DNA from: Mesorhizobium loti
GTDB taxonomy: Bacteria > Pseudomonadota > Alphaproteobacteria > Rhizobiales > Rhizobiaceae
Length of the DNA stretch: 45,074 nucleotides
Direction of reading: 5' to 3'
Assembly: GCF_001510895.1 (NCBI RefSeq)
Contig: NZ_LPWA01000133.1
Span: forward strand, 1-45,074
The notes under the pieces were generated by a model that saw nothing but the letters and a program-made list of their open reading frames with translations, was not told where the DNA came from and did not search any database. This document shows, piece after piece, positions 16,532 through 24,879 of the stretch. The number at the start of each line of letters is the position of its first letter. Positions within the stretch are counted from its first letter, which is position 1. Both the position numbers and the translations under genes were made by a program.

Positions 16532-17164
16532 GTGACAGTCGCACAGCCGGGCACGGCCGACGCCGAATGGCTGGCCAAGATGCACAAGCAGCTGCTGGCA
16601 GACGATTCCATCCAGTTCGACTTGCCGACGCTGGTGCGGCCCGAGCCGCCGGAATGGCTGAAGCCTTTGCTGGAAGCCCTGGCGAAGATCGGCCCTTATA
16701 TGATCTACCTGTTCTGGGGCGCGGTGATCACCGGGGTCGCGATCATCGTGTTCCTGCTCGTCCTTGAAGCGAAGGGAGTCGCGTGGCGGCTGCCGTGGCG
16801 GCGCGCAAGCAAGGAGGTCGAGGCGCAGGAGGAATGGCGCCCGGATGCGGGTGCTGCGCAGATCCTGCTTTCCGAGGCCGATGCGCTCGCCGCGCGCGGC
16901 GACTATGACGAAGCGGTGCATCTACTCCTACGCCGCAGCGTCGCCGACATCGCCACCCGCCTGCCCGACTTCCTGCGCCCATCGCTGACCGCGCGCGACA
17001 TCGCCGCCGCGGGCTCGATCCCCACCCGCCCCCGCACGGCCTTCAGCGAGATTGCGCGCGTCGTCGAGGCCGCGCTGTTTGCCCGCCGTCCGGTCGGCGC
17101 CGAGGGCTGGCAGCAGGCACGCGGCGCCTATGAACGCTTCGCCTTCCGGGATGCCTGGGCATGA
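16532..17164 (+). CDS. DUF4129 domain-containing membrane protein (210 aa)
   Basis: The first gene of the MoxR/DUF58 operon. It has a single transmembrane helix at about residues 54-78 (MIYLFWGAVITGVAIIVFLL) and a cytoplasmic C-terminal DUF4129 region (about 110-200: ADALAARGDYDEAVHLLL, TARDIAAAG, YERFAF). The start is GTG 16532, with AGGGGGG at 16516-16522 upstream. Its stop overlaps the next start as ATGA (17161-17164). In the wider family DUF4129 is often the C-terminus of transglutaminase-like membrane proteins; here it stands alone. The function is unknown, probably as a partner of the MoxR/DUF58 module. Confidence 0.82.
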   Translation: MTVAQPGTADAEWLAKMHKQLLADDSIQFDLPTLVRPEPPEWLKPLLEALAKIGPYMIYLFWGAVITGVAIIVFLLVLEAKGVAWRLPWRRASKEVEAQEEWRPDAGAAQILLSEADALAARGDYDEAVHLLLRRSVADIATRLPDFLRPSLTARDIAAAGSIPTRPRTAFSEIARVVEAALFARRPVGAEGWQQARGAYERFAFRDAWA

Positions 17165-18366
17165 GCGTGGAGGCAGCCGAAGCGCCATTCAGCCGCAGGA
17201 CGCTGTTCTGGGGCATCTTCGCCAGCCTGCTGGCGGCCGCCGGGTTCTTTCTGCTCTCGACCTACGCCCCGGATTTCCGCCAGCCCGAAGGCGGCGGCAC
17301 GCCGCTTTCAAAGGGCGGCACCGGCTATGCCGGACTTGTCGAATGGCTGAAGCTCACCAATGGGCAGGCGCCGCCCATGGCGCACGGCGAGAAAGACCTG
17401 CAATCGCCACTGGCATCCACCTTCCTGTTGATCGTCACCATCGCGCCGGAAAGCGACCCGGCCGCGCTCCAGCGCATCATCAAGCTGCGCTCCGGCAAGG
17501 ACACGCTGTTCGTGCTGCCCAAATGGGTCACCTTCCCGCAGCCCGGCCATGACGGCTGGGAGACGAAGGTTGAGCGGCTGCCCAATACGGTCGTCAACGA
17601 CTGGCTCGGCCGGCTCGCCAAGGCGAAGCTTGGCGAAGGCAAGCCAACGGTCGATCGGATCGACGTTCAAGGCCGCAAGATCGCCCTGCCCGAAGAACTG
17701 CAATGGGTGGCCGACGAACATCCGCTGATCGCGGCGGGCGACGGCAAGGCCATTCTCACCGAGCTCGACAATGAGCCTTTCTACATCCTGACCGATCCCG
17801 ATTTCATCAACAACGCGGCGCTGAAGGATCCCCAGAAAGCAGCCGCGGCACTCGATATGATCGCCATGCTCGAGCCCGCGAAAGGTGCGGTGATGTTCGA
17901 CCTGACGCTGCACGGCATCGGCCAGAACTACGATCTCGCCAAGCTGTTGGTCGAGCCGCCTTTCCTGGCGCTGACGCTGTCGGTGCTGGTGGCGGCCGCT
18001 CTAGCTTTCCTGCATGGGCTCGGCCGGTTCGGTCCGCCGCGAACCGAAGGGCGCGCCATTGCCTTCGGCAAGCGAGCGCTGGTCGACACCACGGCGATGC
18101 TGTTGAAGCGCGCCGGCCGGCTGCAAGAACTTGGCGACCGCTACGCGATGCTGATGCGCCAACGGGCCGCCGCGTTGCTTGGCGCGCCGCACGGGCTGCA
18201 AGGCGAGGCACTCGACCGCTGGCTGGATTCCCGCGACAAGAGCGAAGCGCATAGCTTCACCGCGCGGTTCAGGGCAGTGAACGATTCCAATAGTTTGGCC
18301 GCAATGCATGAAGCAGCGGAAGAGCTGCATGACTGGACGGCGAGGAGGCTCGGTGAACGTCGATGA
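17161..18366 (+). CDS. DUF4350 domain-containing membrane protein (401 aa)
   Basis: Has an N-terminal membrane helix (about residues 13-33, FWGIFASLLAAAGFFLLSTY), a globular domain of the DUF4350 type (about 40-230) and a second helix near 265-283 (PPFLALTLSVLVAAALAFLH) followed by an arginine-rich cytoplasmic tail. This topology places the DUF4350 domain in the periplasm. It is coupled to DUF4129 through ATGA and overlaps the MoxR start by 14 bases. DUF4350 has a glutamine-amidotransferase-like fold in family descriptions, and I see no catalytic set. The role is inferred from context only. Confidence 0.85.
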   Translation: MSVEAAEAPFSRRTLFWGIFASLLAAAGFFLLSTYAPDFRQPEGGGTPLSKGGTGYAGLVEWLKLTNGQAPPMAHGEKDLQSPLASTFLLIVTIAPESDPAALQRIIKLRSGKDTLFVLPKWVTFPQPGHDGWETKVERLPNTVVNDWLGRLAKAKLGEGKPTVDRIDVQGRKIALPEELQWVADEHPLIAAGDGKAILTELDNEPFYILTDPDFINNAALKDPQKAAAALDMIAMLEPAKGAVMFDLTLHGIGQNYDLAKLLVEPPFLALTLSVLVAAALAFLHGLGRFGPPRTEGRAIAFGKRALVDTTAMLLKRAGRLQELGDRYAMLMRQRAAALLGAPHGLQGEALDRWLDSRDKSEAHSFTARFRAVNDSNSLAAMHEAAEELHDWTARRLGERR

Positions 18367-19309
18367 AGTGAAGGCCCTGGCAAGCGCGATCAGGGAAGAA
18401 GTGGCGAAAGCGATCACCGGGCAGCGGGACACGGTCGATCTGATGCTGACGGCGCTGCTCGCCGGCGGGCATATCCTGCTCGAAGGGCCGCCGGGCACCG
18501 CCAAGACCATGACGGCGCGCTGCTTCGCGCAGGCGCTTGGCGTCGCCTATGGGCGCATCCAGTTCACGCCCGATTTGATGCCCGGCGATATCGTCGGCTC
18601 CAACATCTACAATTTCCAGACCGGGCAGTTCACGCTGACGCGCGGCCCGATCTTCTGTGACCTTTTGCTCGCCGACGAGATCAACCGCACGCCGCCGAAG
18701 ACGCAGGCGGCCCTTCTCGAAGCCATGCAGGAGCACGCCGTCACCTTCGACGGCACGACGCACTCCCTCGGCCGCAACTTCATGGTGGTGGCGACGCAGA
18801 ACCCGATCGAGCACCAGGGCGTCTATCCGCTGCCCGAGGCACAGCTCGACCGCTTCCTGTTCAAGCACCGGGTGAGCTATCCCGACGCGCAGGAAGAACG
18901 CGCCATCATCACCCATCATGGCGGCGGGTCGGCCTCGCACAATATCGAGCAATACGGCATCAAGGCGCAAACCGACCGTAAGACGCTCGAAGCGGCGCTC
19001 GCTACGGTCGGCGGCGTCACGCTGGTCGACGACGTCGTCGGCTATATCGCGGCATTGGTGCGCGGCACACGCGAAAGCCCGGACCTTGAGGTGGGCGCGA
19101 GCCCCCGCGCCGGCGCCATGCTGGCGCGCGCCGCGCGCGCCAGGGCCGCGCTCGACGGCCGCAACTATGTCATCCCCGACGACGTCAAGGCGCTGGCCGT
19201 ACCGGCGCTGCGCCACCGCGTCATCCTCTCGCCGGCGGCGCAGATCGACGGGCGCCTGGTCGAGCAGATTGTGTCCGACCTCGTCGACCAGACGGAAGCG
19301 CCGCGTTGA
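18353..19309 (+). CDS. MoxR family AAA+ ATPase (318 aa)
   Basis: A cytoplasmic AAA+ chaperone-type ATPase. Walker A GPPGTAKT is at residues 45-52, Walker B LLLADEINR has Asp108-Glu109, sensor-1 lies in VVATQNPIEHQGVYPLPEAQLDRF, and the C-terminal lid carries SPRAGAML. MoxR proteins act with VWA-domain partners to mature or activate protein complexes. The DUF58 gene directly downstream, with overlapping stop and start, is the expected partner. GTG 18353 is chosen because GAGGAGG lies at 18342-18348 and the protein then begins at the conserved NVDEVKALASAIREEV; an ATG at 18308 is an unlikely alternative. Confidence 0.93.
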   Translation: MNVDEVKALASAIREEVAKAITGQRDTVDLMLTALLAGGHILLEGPPGTAKTMTARCFAQALGVAYGRIQFTPDLMPGDIVGSNIYNFQTGQFTLTRGPIFCDLLLADEINRTPPKTQAALLEAMQEHAVTFDGTTHSLGRNFMVVATQNPIEHQGVYPLPEAQLDRFLFKHRVSYPDAQEERAIITHHGGGSASHNIEQYGIKAQTDRKTLEAALATVGGVTLVDDVVGYIAALVRGTRESPDLEVGASPRAGAMLARAARARAALDGRNYVIPDDVKALAVPALRHRVILSPAAQIDGRLVEQIVSDLVDQTEAPR

Positions 19310-20610
19310 TCTATCCAAGCGGCCGAGCGGTATGGGCAGCGGCGGCGGGGGCGATCCCCGCCTTCCTGATCGCGCTCGCGCTGCCCTCTGTCTGGTATCT
19401 CGGCCTGCTGTGGATCTGCGCCCTGCTTGCCTTCCTGGCGGTTGACGCCGCGGCCGGACGCGGGCGCGCTTCGCTCAGCGCGACGCTGACCGCGCCGCCG
19501 CAAGTCGGCGTCGGCGGGCGGTTCACGTTGCACATCGCGGCCGGCCCCGGCGCAAGGGCACGCCACCTACAGGCGCGTGTCAGCCATGACCAAAGGCTGG
19601 CGCCTGTCAAAGGCACCGGCGGCGCGCTGCCGGCGAATGGCGGCACGCTCGACCTCGAATTCGACGCGGTCAGGCGCGGCATCGCCAACTTCGATCGGCT
19701 CTGGTTGCGCTGGCAGGGACCGTTCGGGCTGATCTGGAACCAGGCCGTGCTGCCGATGGACCGCAAGATAGCGGTGCTGCCCGACGTCAGCCGCGCGCGC
19801 GACGAAGCGATCACGCTGCTGCAGCGCTCGGCCCTTGCCGATGGCCATGCGCAGAAGCGCGCCGGCCAGGGCCGAGAGTTCGAAGCGCTGAAGGACTACC
19901 AGCCCGGCATGGGCCGGCGCATGATCGACTGGAAGCGCAGCGCTCGCCACGGCAAGCTCCTGGCACGCGAGTTCCGCATCGAGGAGAACAACAACATCGT
20001 TTTAGCCATCGACTGCGGCCGCCTGATGTGCGAGCCGGTCGACGGCGTGCCTAAGGTCGACCGCGCGGTGACGGCCGCACTGCTGTCGGCCTTCATTGCG
20101 CTCAAGGGCGGCGACCTCGTCAGCCTGTTCTCCTTCGACGCCAGGCCGCGCGTCTCCAGCGGCGCGGTGCGCGGCTCGCCGAGCTTCACCATGATCCAGA
20201 AGCGCGCGGCCGAGATCGACTACTCGACCGAGGAAACGAATTTCACCCTCGCGCTGACGACGCTGGCGGCCAAGCTCGACCGGCGCTCGCTGGTCATCAT
20301 CTTCACCGACTTCGTCGATCCGATCAGCGCCGAATTGATGCTGCGCACCGTCGGCCGGCTGACCGAGCGGCATCTGGTGCTGTTCATGCTGATGAAGGAC
20401 GTCGAGCTGGAGACGCTGGCCGACATGGCGCCGGCGATGCCGGAGGATGTCGCCCGCGCGGTCACCGCCGGCGATCTGCTCAGGCAGCGGCAGGTGGTGA
20501 TCGGCCGCTTGAGGCTGCTCGGCGCGCATGTCATCGAGGCCGACCACCAGCGGCTCGGCCCGGCGCTGGTTGAGCGCTATATCCAGCTCAAGGAGGAGAA
20601 CCTCTTATGA
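19306..20610 (+). CDS. DUF58 domain-containing protein, vWA-like partner of MoxR (434 aa)
   Basis: Two membrane helices at the N-terminus (about residues 8-45) are followed by a beta-rich region and the DUF58 signature EFEALKDYQPGMGRRMIDWK (about 190-209). A vWA-like C-terminal domain follows, with IVLAIDCGRLM at the MIDAS position and IIFTDF near 350. The MIDAS reads DCGRL rather than the canonical DxSxS, so metal binding may be altered. The start is a TTG overlapping the MoxR stop (19306-19309), implying tight coupling. The stop overlaps SpoIIM as ATGA (20607-20610). It is probably a membrane-tethered target or adaptor of the MoxR ATPase. Confidence 0.9.
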   Translation: MIYPSGRAVWAAAAGAIPAFLIALALPSVWYLGLLWICALLAFLAVDAAAGRGRASLSATLTAPPQVGVGGRFTLHIAAGPGARARHLQARVSHDQRLAPVKGTGGALPANGGTLDLEFDAVRRGIANFDRLWLRWQGPFGLIWNQAVLPMDRKIAVLPDVSRARDEAITLLQRSALADGHAQKRAGQGREFEALKDYQPGMGRRMIDWKRSARHGKLLAREFRIEENNNIVLAIDCGRLMCEPVDGVPKVDRAVTAALLSAFIALKGGDLVSLFSFDARPRVSSGAVRGSPSFTMIQKRAAEIDYSTEETNFTLALTTLAAKLDRRSLVIIFTDFVDPISAELMLRTVGRLTERHLVLFMLMKDVELETLADMAPAMPEDVARAVTAGDLLRQRQVVIGRLRLLGAHVIEADHQRLGPALVERYIQLKEENLL

Positions 20611-21626
20611 CGCTGCCTGCCGGCACCGACGCGGTGCGCCAGTCACTGGCCAGCTTCCGCCAGGAGCGCGAGGCCGACTGGAAGGCCTTCGAGGCGCTGC
20701 TTGCCCGCGTCGAGAAGCGCGCGCCGCGCGCGCTGTCGGAAGACGAGCTCTTGTCGCTGCCCCTGCTCTATCGCTCGGCACTGTCGTCGCTGTCGGTGGC
20801 GCGCGCGACCTCGCTCGACAGCGCGCTGATCGCCTATCTCGAAGCGCTGTGCCTGCGCGGCTATTTTTATCTCTATGGCGCGCGGCGGAGCTTGAGAACG
20901 CGCATCGGCGACTTCTTCCTGCGCGACTGGCCGGCAGCAATCCGCGACCTGTGGCGCGAAGTGTGGGTGTCGGTCGGACTGACGGTGATCGGCGCCATCG
21001 CCGGCTATTGGCTGGTCGCCTCCGACAAGCGCTGGTACGACGCCATCATCGCGCCGAGCCTTGCCGGCGGGCGCAATCCTGATTCATCGGCCGAGATGCT
21101 GCGCAGCGTGCTTTACGGCGATGGCGGCGGCCATTTCCTCTCGGGCTTCGCCGCCTACCTCTTTACCCACAACACGCAAGTCTCGATCTTGGCCTTCGCG
21201 CTGGGCTTCGCTTTCGCGGTGCCCAGCGTGCTGATCATCTTGATGAATGGCTGCATGCTTGGCGCGCTGTTCCAGGTCTACGCGGCCAAGGGGCTCGGCT
21301 TCGCGCTCGGCGGCTGGCTTTCGATCCACGGCACGACGGAGCTGTTCGCGATCGCGATCGCGGGCGCGGCCGGCATGCGCATCGGCACCAGCATCGCCTT
21401 TCCCGGCGAGTTGACCCGCATGGCGGCGGCGGCCCAAGCCGGGCGCGTCGCGGCGACCGCCATGGTCGGTGTGGCGGTGATGCTGCTGTTTGCCGGCCTG
21501 CTCGAAGGCATCGGCCGGCAGACGATCACCGGCGACGTCGGCCGCTATTCGATCGGCGGCGGCATGCTGGCGCTCTGGATCTGCTATTTCTATCTGTTCC
21601 GGATGGTGCGGCATGGCAACGGCTAG
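20607..21626 (+). CDS. SpoIIM-family (stage II sporulation protein M-like) membrane protein (339 aa)
   Basis: A polytopic membrane protein with a soluble helical N-terminus (residues 1-110) followed by about six helices, including VWVSVGLTVIGAIAGYWLVA, the FLSGFAAYLFTHNTQVSIL-type segment, VPSVLIILMNGCMLGALFQVY and the conserved SIHGTTELFAIAIAGAAG. In Firmicutes SpoIIM helps peptidoglycan remodelling during engulfment. This organism does not sporulate, and in such genomes the family sits beside MoxR/DUF58/RDD genes with unknown function. Coupled by ATGA to DUF58 and overlapping the RDD gene by 14 bases. Confidence 0.88.
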   Translation: MTLPAGTDAVRQSLASFRQEREADWKAFEALLARVEKRAPRALSEDELLSLPLLYRSALSSLSVARATSLDSALIAYLEALCLRGYFYLYGARRSLRTRIGDFFLRDWPAAIRDLWREVWVSVGLTVIGAIAGYWLVASDKRWYDAIIAPSLAGGRNPDSSAEMLRSVLYGDGGGHFLSGFAAYLFTHNTQVSILAFALGFAFAVPSVLIILMNGCMLGALFQVYAAKGLGFALGGWLSIHGTTELFAIAIAGAAGMRIGTSIAFPGELTRMAAAAQAGRVAATAMVGVAVMLLFAGLLEGIGRQTITGDVGRYSIGGGMLALWICYFYLFRMVRHGNG

Positions 21627-22476
21627 GAATCCCGCCGCGCTCATCCGCCCGCTGGTCACGCCGGAGGGCGTCGACCTGCGCGTGAAACTCGCGGATGCCG
21701 GCACGCGGGCTTCGGGATTCCTGCTCGATGTGGTCATCATCATCACCGCAGCGGTCGTGGTCAGTCTCGTCGCGATCTTCGGCCTCGGCGGCCTCGGTGG
21801 GCAGGACGCGGAGCCGCTCTTCATCGTCTGGATCATCTTCATCTTCCTGCTGCGCAACGTCTATTTCATCGCCTTCGAGGCGGGCCGGCGGGCAGCGACG
21901 CCCGGCAAGCGGATGGTCGGCGTCCGCGTCGCCTCGCGCAGCGGCGCGGGCCTCACCCTCGACCAGGTCATCGCGCGCAACCTGATGCGCGAGATCGAGA
22001 TCTTCCTGCCGCTGTCGATCCTCGCGGCGCGCGGCAGCGCCGGCGTCGCCGACACGCTGTCGACGATCTTCGGCCTGGTGTGGGCGCTGCTGTTCTCGCT
22101 ATTCCCGCTGTTCAACCGCGATCGGCTCAGGATCGGCGACCTGCTCGCTGGCACCTGGGTGGTCGAGGCGCCGAAAGTGGCGCTGGTCGAGGACCTCTCG
22201 CTGCGCAAGGACCCGGTCGCAGCCCGCTTCCAGTTCAGCGCCGCGCAGCTCGACGCCTATGGCATCGCGGAGCTGCACAAGCTGGAGGAAGTGCTGCGCC
22301 GCGACGACTATTTCGCGATGAAGGCGGTGGCGGAGACGATCGCCCGCAAGATCGGCGCCAAGGTGGAGCCTGTCGATTCAAAAGCCTTCCTCACTGCCTA
22401 TTATGGCGAACTTCGAGCGCATCTGGAACGCAAGCTGCTGCTCGGGAACAGGAAAGCGGATAAATACGCGCGCTAG
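21613..22476 (+). CDS. RDD family membrane protein (287 aa)
   Basis: The last gene of the operon. Helices are visible at about residues 33-57 (FLLDVVIIITAAVVVSLVAIF), 67-88 and 140-160. The RDD-type markers are ADAGTRASGFLLD near the start and RRAATPGKRMVGVRV after the second helix, with RDRLRIGDLLAGTWVV closing the domain. The remaining 90 residues form a soluble helical cytoplasmic tail. ATG 21613 overlaps the SpoIIM end. RDD proteins are poorly characterised; some have been linked to ion exchange. Confidence 0.87.
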   Translation: MATARNPAALIRPLVTPEGVDLRVKLADAGTRASGFLLDVVIIITAAVVVSLVAIFGLGGLGGQDAEPLFIVWIIFIFLLRNVYFIAFEAGRRAATPGKRMVGVRVASRSGAGLTLDQVIARNLMREIEIFLPLSILAARGSAGVADTLSTIFGLVWALLFSLFPLFNRDRLRIGDLLAGTWVVEAPKVALVEDLSLRKDPVAARFQFSAAQLDAYGIAELHKLEEVLRRDDYFAMKAVAETIARKIGAKVEPVDSKAFLTAYYGELRAHLERKLLLGNRKADKYAR

Positions 22477-22496
22477 GCGCACATTTCTAGCTACAA

Positions 22497-22823
22497 CTAC
22501 GACGTCAAAAACAGAAACAAGCATATTGCCACAATGCCCATTATTTGCATAAATCGCACTATCAGCGCCTGATTTTCAACAATTTTTTCTCTTAATCTTC
22601 TTTCATGCTCATCGTATTTAATATATACATAAACCATAACTAACGACAATATCAATAGATAAACACCTCTAAATGCGTGATCGCTAATGAAATCACCTTG
22701 TCCGTATATAATTATCCATCCACCAATTCCGTTAATGACTAATATTGAAATGAAGAATGCAGATAGGGTAAAAAAGGCATATACTGCCTTTAGGCTTCTT
22801 TGAAGACTGTTCCTTGCGTTCAT
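22497..22823 (-). CDS. AT-rich orphan small membrane protein (108 aa)
   Basis: I do not recognise this protein. It has three hydrophobic segments at about residues 13-38 (AFFTLSAFFISILVINGIGG), 52-69 (VYLLILSLVMVYVYIKY) and 89-107 (FMQIMGIVAICLFLFL), with a charged coiled stretch HERRLREKIVENQ between the last two. Base and codon use (many ATA, AAT, TTT codons) contrast sharply with the GC-rich neighbours, which points to recent acquisition. A 13-base palindrome, ATCGTG-T-CACGAT (22822-22834), overlaps the start codon and could be an operator. No clear ribosome site is seen. No mobile element is adjacent. Confidence 0.62.
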   Translation of the reverse strand: MNARNSLQRSLKAVYAFFTLSAFFISILVINGIGGWIIIYGQGDFISDHAFRGVYLLILSLVMVYVYIKYDEHERRLREKIVENQALIVRFMQIMGIVAICLFLFLTS

Positions 22824-22919
22824 CGTGTCACGATCCGCCGGCTAGCCCTCGGCAACCCAACCTCTTGCAGACACCAAACTCGGCTTCCAGTTAGTGCAGC
22901 CCTCGCCTATCCCTCGCCT

Positions 22920-23606
22920 CTACCCAACCCACTTCTCATAGTCCGACACCAAGAGGTGAACCGGCGCCACGTCCTCCTCGATGTTGGAGAAGCGGCCGAT
23001 CGGCTCGCGGAAGACGTTGTCGGTGAGATCGTCGTTGACGGTCGAGACCTCGCCGATCAGCACGTCCTTGCCTTCGGCCCAGAAGGCGTGCCAGACGCCT
23101 GGCAGCAGCGTGACGCTCTGGCCCGGGTCGAGCTTCAACAGCCCGCCGGCCGGCAATCTGGTGATGGTGCCGTCGACCGGAACCGAGACTTCGGCCTTCG
23201 GGTCGATGCCGCCGTCGCGATCGTGCATGAACAGTTCCAGCACCAGCTTGCCGCCGCCGCGGTTGATGATGTCCTCGGCCTTGATGTTGTGGCGGTGCAT
23301 CGGCGAGAGCTGGTCCTTGCGCGAGATCATGATCTTCTCCGCATAGAGCATGCCCATGCCGAGCTTCATGTCCTCGTAGCGGCCGTTGCGGACGGTGAAC
23401 AGGAACAGGCCGAGCTCATCGAACTTCTCCTGGCCGTAGTCGGTGATGTCCCAGCCGAGGCGCGAGGAAAAAATGGCCGAGGAGTCCGCCTTGTGTGCCT
23501 TCATCTCTTCCGGCGACCAGTAGGCGAAGGGCGGCATGATGTAGCCGAACGAGCGGATAAAGGCGTCGGCGTCGCGGATGATGTCGTTGATGGTCGAGCG
23601 TTTCAT
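22920..23606 (-). CDS. D-lyxose/D-mannose-type sugar isomerase, cupin fold (228 aa)
   Basis: A cytoplasmic aldose-ketose isomerase of the D-lyxose isomerase family, converting D-lyxose and D-xylulose (often also D-mannose and D-fructose). Cupin metal residues are visible in SPMHRHNIKAEDIINRGG (His-x-His, Lys, Glu) and LLPGVWHAFWAE. The N-terminus MKRSTINDIIRDADAFI and the YWSPEEMKAH segment are typical of the family. ATG 23606 has GGAAAGAG about 8 bases upstream; an in-frame extension to 23684 is rejected. It is divergent from the DSD1-like gene across 211 bases that contain a RIME-like repeat. No sugar kinase or transporter is adjacent. Confidence 0.88.
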   Translation of the reverse strand: MKRSTINDIIRDADAFIRSFGYIMPPFAYWSPEEMKAHKADSSAIFSSRLGWDITDYGQEKFDELGLFLFTVRNGRYEDMKLGMGMLYAEKIMISRKDQLSPMHRHNIKAEDIINRGGGKLVLELFMHDRDGGIDPKAEVSVPVDGTITRLPAGGLLKLDPGQSVTLLPGVWHAFWAEGKDVLIGEVSTVNDDLTDNVFREPIGRFSNIEEDVAPVHLLVSDYEKWVG

Positions 23607-23740
23607 GGGTCTCTTTCCTTCCGGCCGCTGCCTGCTGAAATCTGCCAATCCGCATAGCCCAATGCCGGTCCGCTGTCGACGCAAACTGATGGCTCTGGCC
23701 CGGTGACATCGGTTCCGTTCGGGGCCATAAACCCAACCGG

Positions 23741-23805
23741 TCTTTTGATCTTACGCATGTCTTTGTCCCGAAACCGGGTCCCACTTTCGGGAGACATGCT
23801 TTTGA
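23741..23805. repeat. RIME-like palindromic intergenic element, copy 2
   Basis: A nested palindrome: outer arms GCATGTC (23755-23761) and GACATGC (23793-23799), inner arms CCCGAAA (23767-23773) and TTTCGGG (23785-23791). It shares its core with the degenerate copy at 3232-3290. It lies immediately upstream of the DSD1-like gene. Confidence 0.7.
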
Positions 23806-23817
23806 ACGGTGATTTTC

Positions 23818-24876
23818 ATGCCAAGCATAGACGACCTCGATACGCCGGCGATCCTGATCGACGCGGCCCGCGCCGAAGCCAACATCAAAAAGGCGCAGGC
23901 GCATGCCGACTCTCATGGGTTAAAACTCAGGCCGCACATCAAGACGCACAAACTGCCTTACTGGGCGAAGAAGCAGGTTGCGGCCGGCGCCGTCGGCATC
24001 ACCTGTCAGAAGATCGGCGAGGCCGAAGTGATGGCCGATGCCGGGCTGACCGACATTTTTCTCCCTTACAACATCCTCGGCCGGGCCAAGCTGGAACGGC
24101 TGAAGGCGCTGCATGGCCGCGTCACACTCTCGGTGACGGCCGACAGCCACGAGACGCTGCAAGGCCTTGCCGCCACCTTCACCGACGCGGGCCATCCGCT
24201 GCCGGTGCTGGTCGAGTGCGACACCGGCATGGGCCGCTGCGGCGTGCAGAGCCCGACCGAAGCGCTGGTACTGGCGAAAGTGATCGACATGGCCAAGGGC
24301 CTCAGCTTCGGCGGCCTGATGACCTACCCGGCTGCAGGCCGCGCCATCGAGGCGGAGGCCTGGCTGAGGAGCGCGTGCGACACGCTTGCCGCGGCCGGGC
24401 TCGAATGCCGGCGCATCTCCAGCGGCGGCACGCCGGACATGTGGCGCTCGGGCGAGGACAGCGTGGTCACCGAATACCGGCCCGGCACCTATATCTATCT
24501 CGATCGCTACCAGGTCGCCAAAGGCGTCGGCACGCTCGACGATTGCGCGCTGACGGTGCTCGCCACCGTGGTCAGCCACCCGACGCCGACCCGCGCCATC
24601 CTCGACAGCGGCAGCAAGGCGCTGTCTTCGGATACGCTCGGGCTCTCCGATTTCGGCGAACTGCTCGGCATGCCCGGCGCGCGCGTCACGGGCCTCAGCG
24701 AAGAGCATGGCAACGTCACGCTTGCGGAAGGCGCCAAGCTTCGCATCGGCGAGCGCGTGCGCGTGGTGCCCGACCATTGCTGCGTGGTGACGAATTTGTT
24801 CGACGAGGTGCATCTGATCGACGGCGACAAGGTGCTGGAAACGCTGCCGGTGACGGCGCGTGGGCGAATGGGGTGA
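23818..24876 (+). CDS. DSD1-family PLP-dependent enzyme (D-serine dehydratase / D-threonine aldolase-like, 352 aa)
   Basis: A fold-type III PLP enzyme with an alanine-racemase-like N-terminal barrel. The PLP lysine is in RPHIKTHK (about residue 45), and CQKIGEAEVMADAG and VECDTGMGRCGVQ follow the family. The C-terminal domain carries the metal pair expected in D-serine dehydratase-like enzymes: SEEHG and PDHCCVVTN. The probable reaction is cleavage or deamination of a D-hydroxy-amino acid; which one cannot be told from sequence. ATG 23818 is preferred over GTG 23809 because GGTGA precedes it and MPSIDDLDTPAILID is the conserved opening. It is convergent with ccmC, 3 bases apart. Confidence 0.87.
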   Translation: MPSIDDLDTPAILIDAARAEANIKKAQAHADSHGLKLRPHIKTHKLPYWAKKQVAAGAVGITCQKIGEAEVMADAGLTDIFLPYNILGRAKLERLKALHGRVTLSVTADSHETLQGLAATFTDAGHPLPVLVECDTGMGRCGVQSPTEALVLAKVIDMAKGLSFGGLMTYPAAGRAIEAEAWLRSACDTLAAAGLECRRISSGGTPDMWRSGEDSVVTEYRPGTYIYLDRYQVAKGVGTLDDCALTVLATVVSHPTPTRAILDSGSKALSSDTLGLSDFGELLGMPGARVTGLSEEHGNVTLAEGAKLRIGERVRVVPDHCCVVTNLFDEVHLIDGDKVLETLPVTARGRMG

Positions 24877-24879
24877 CGC

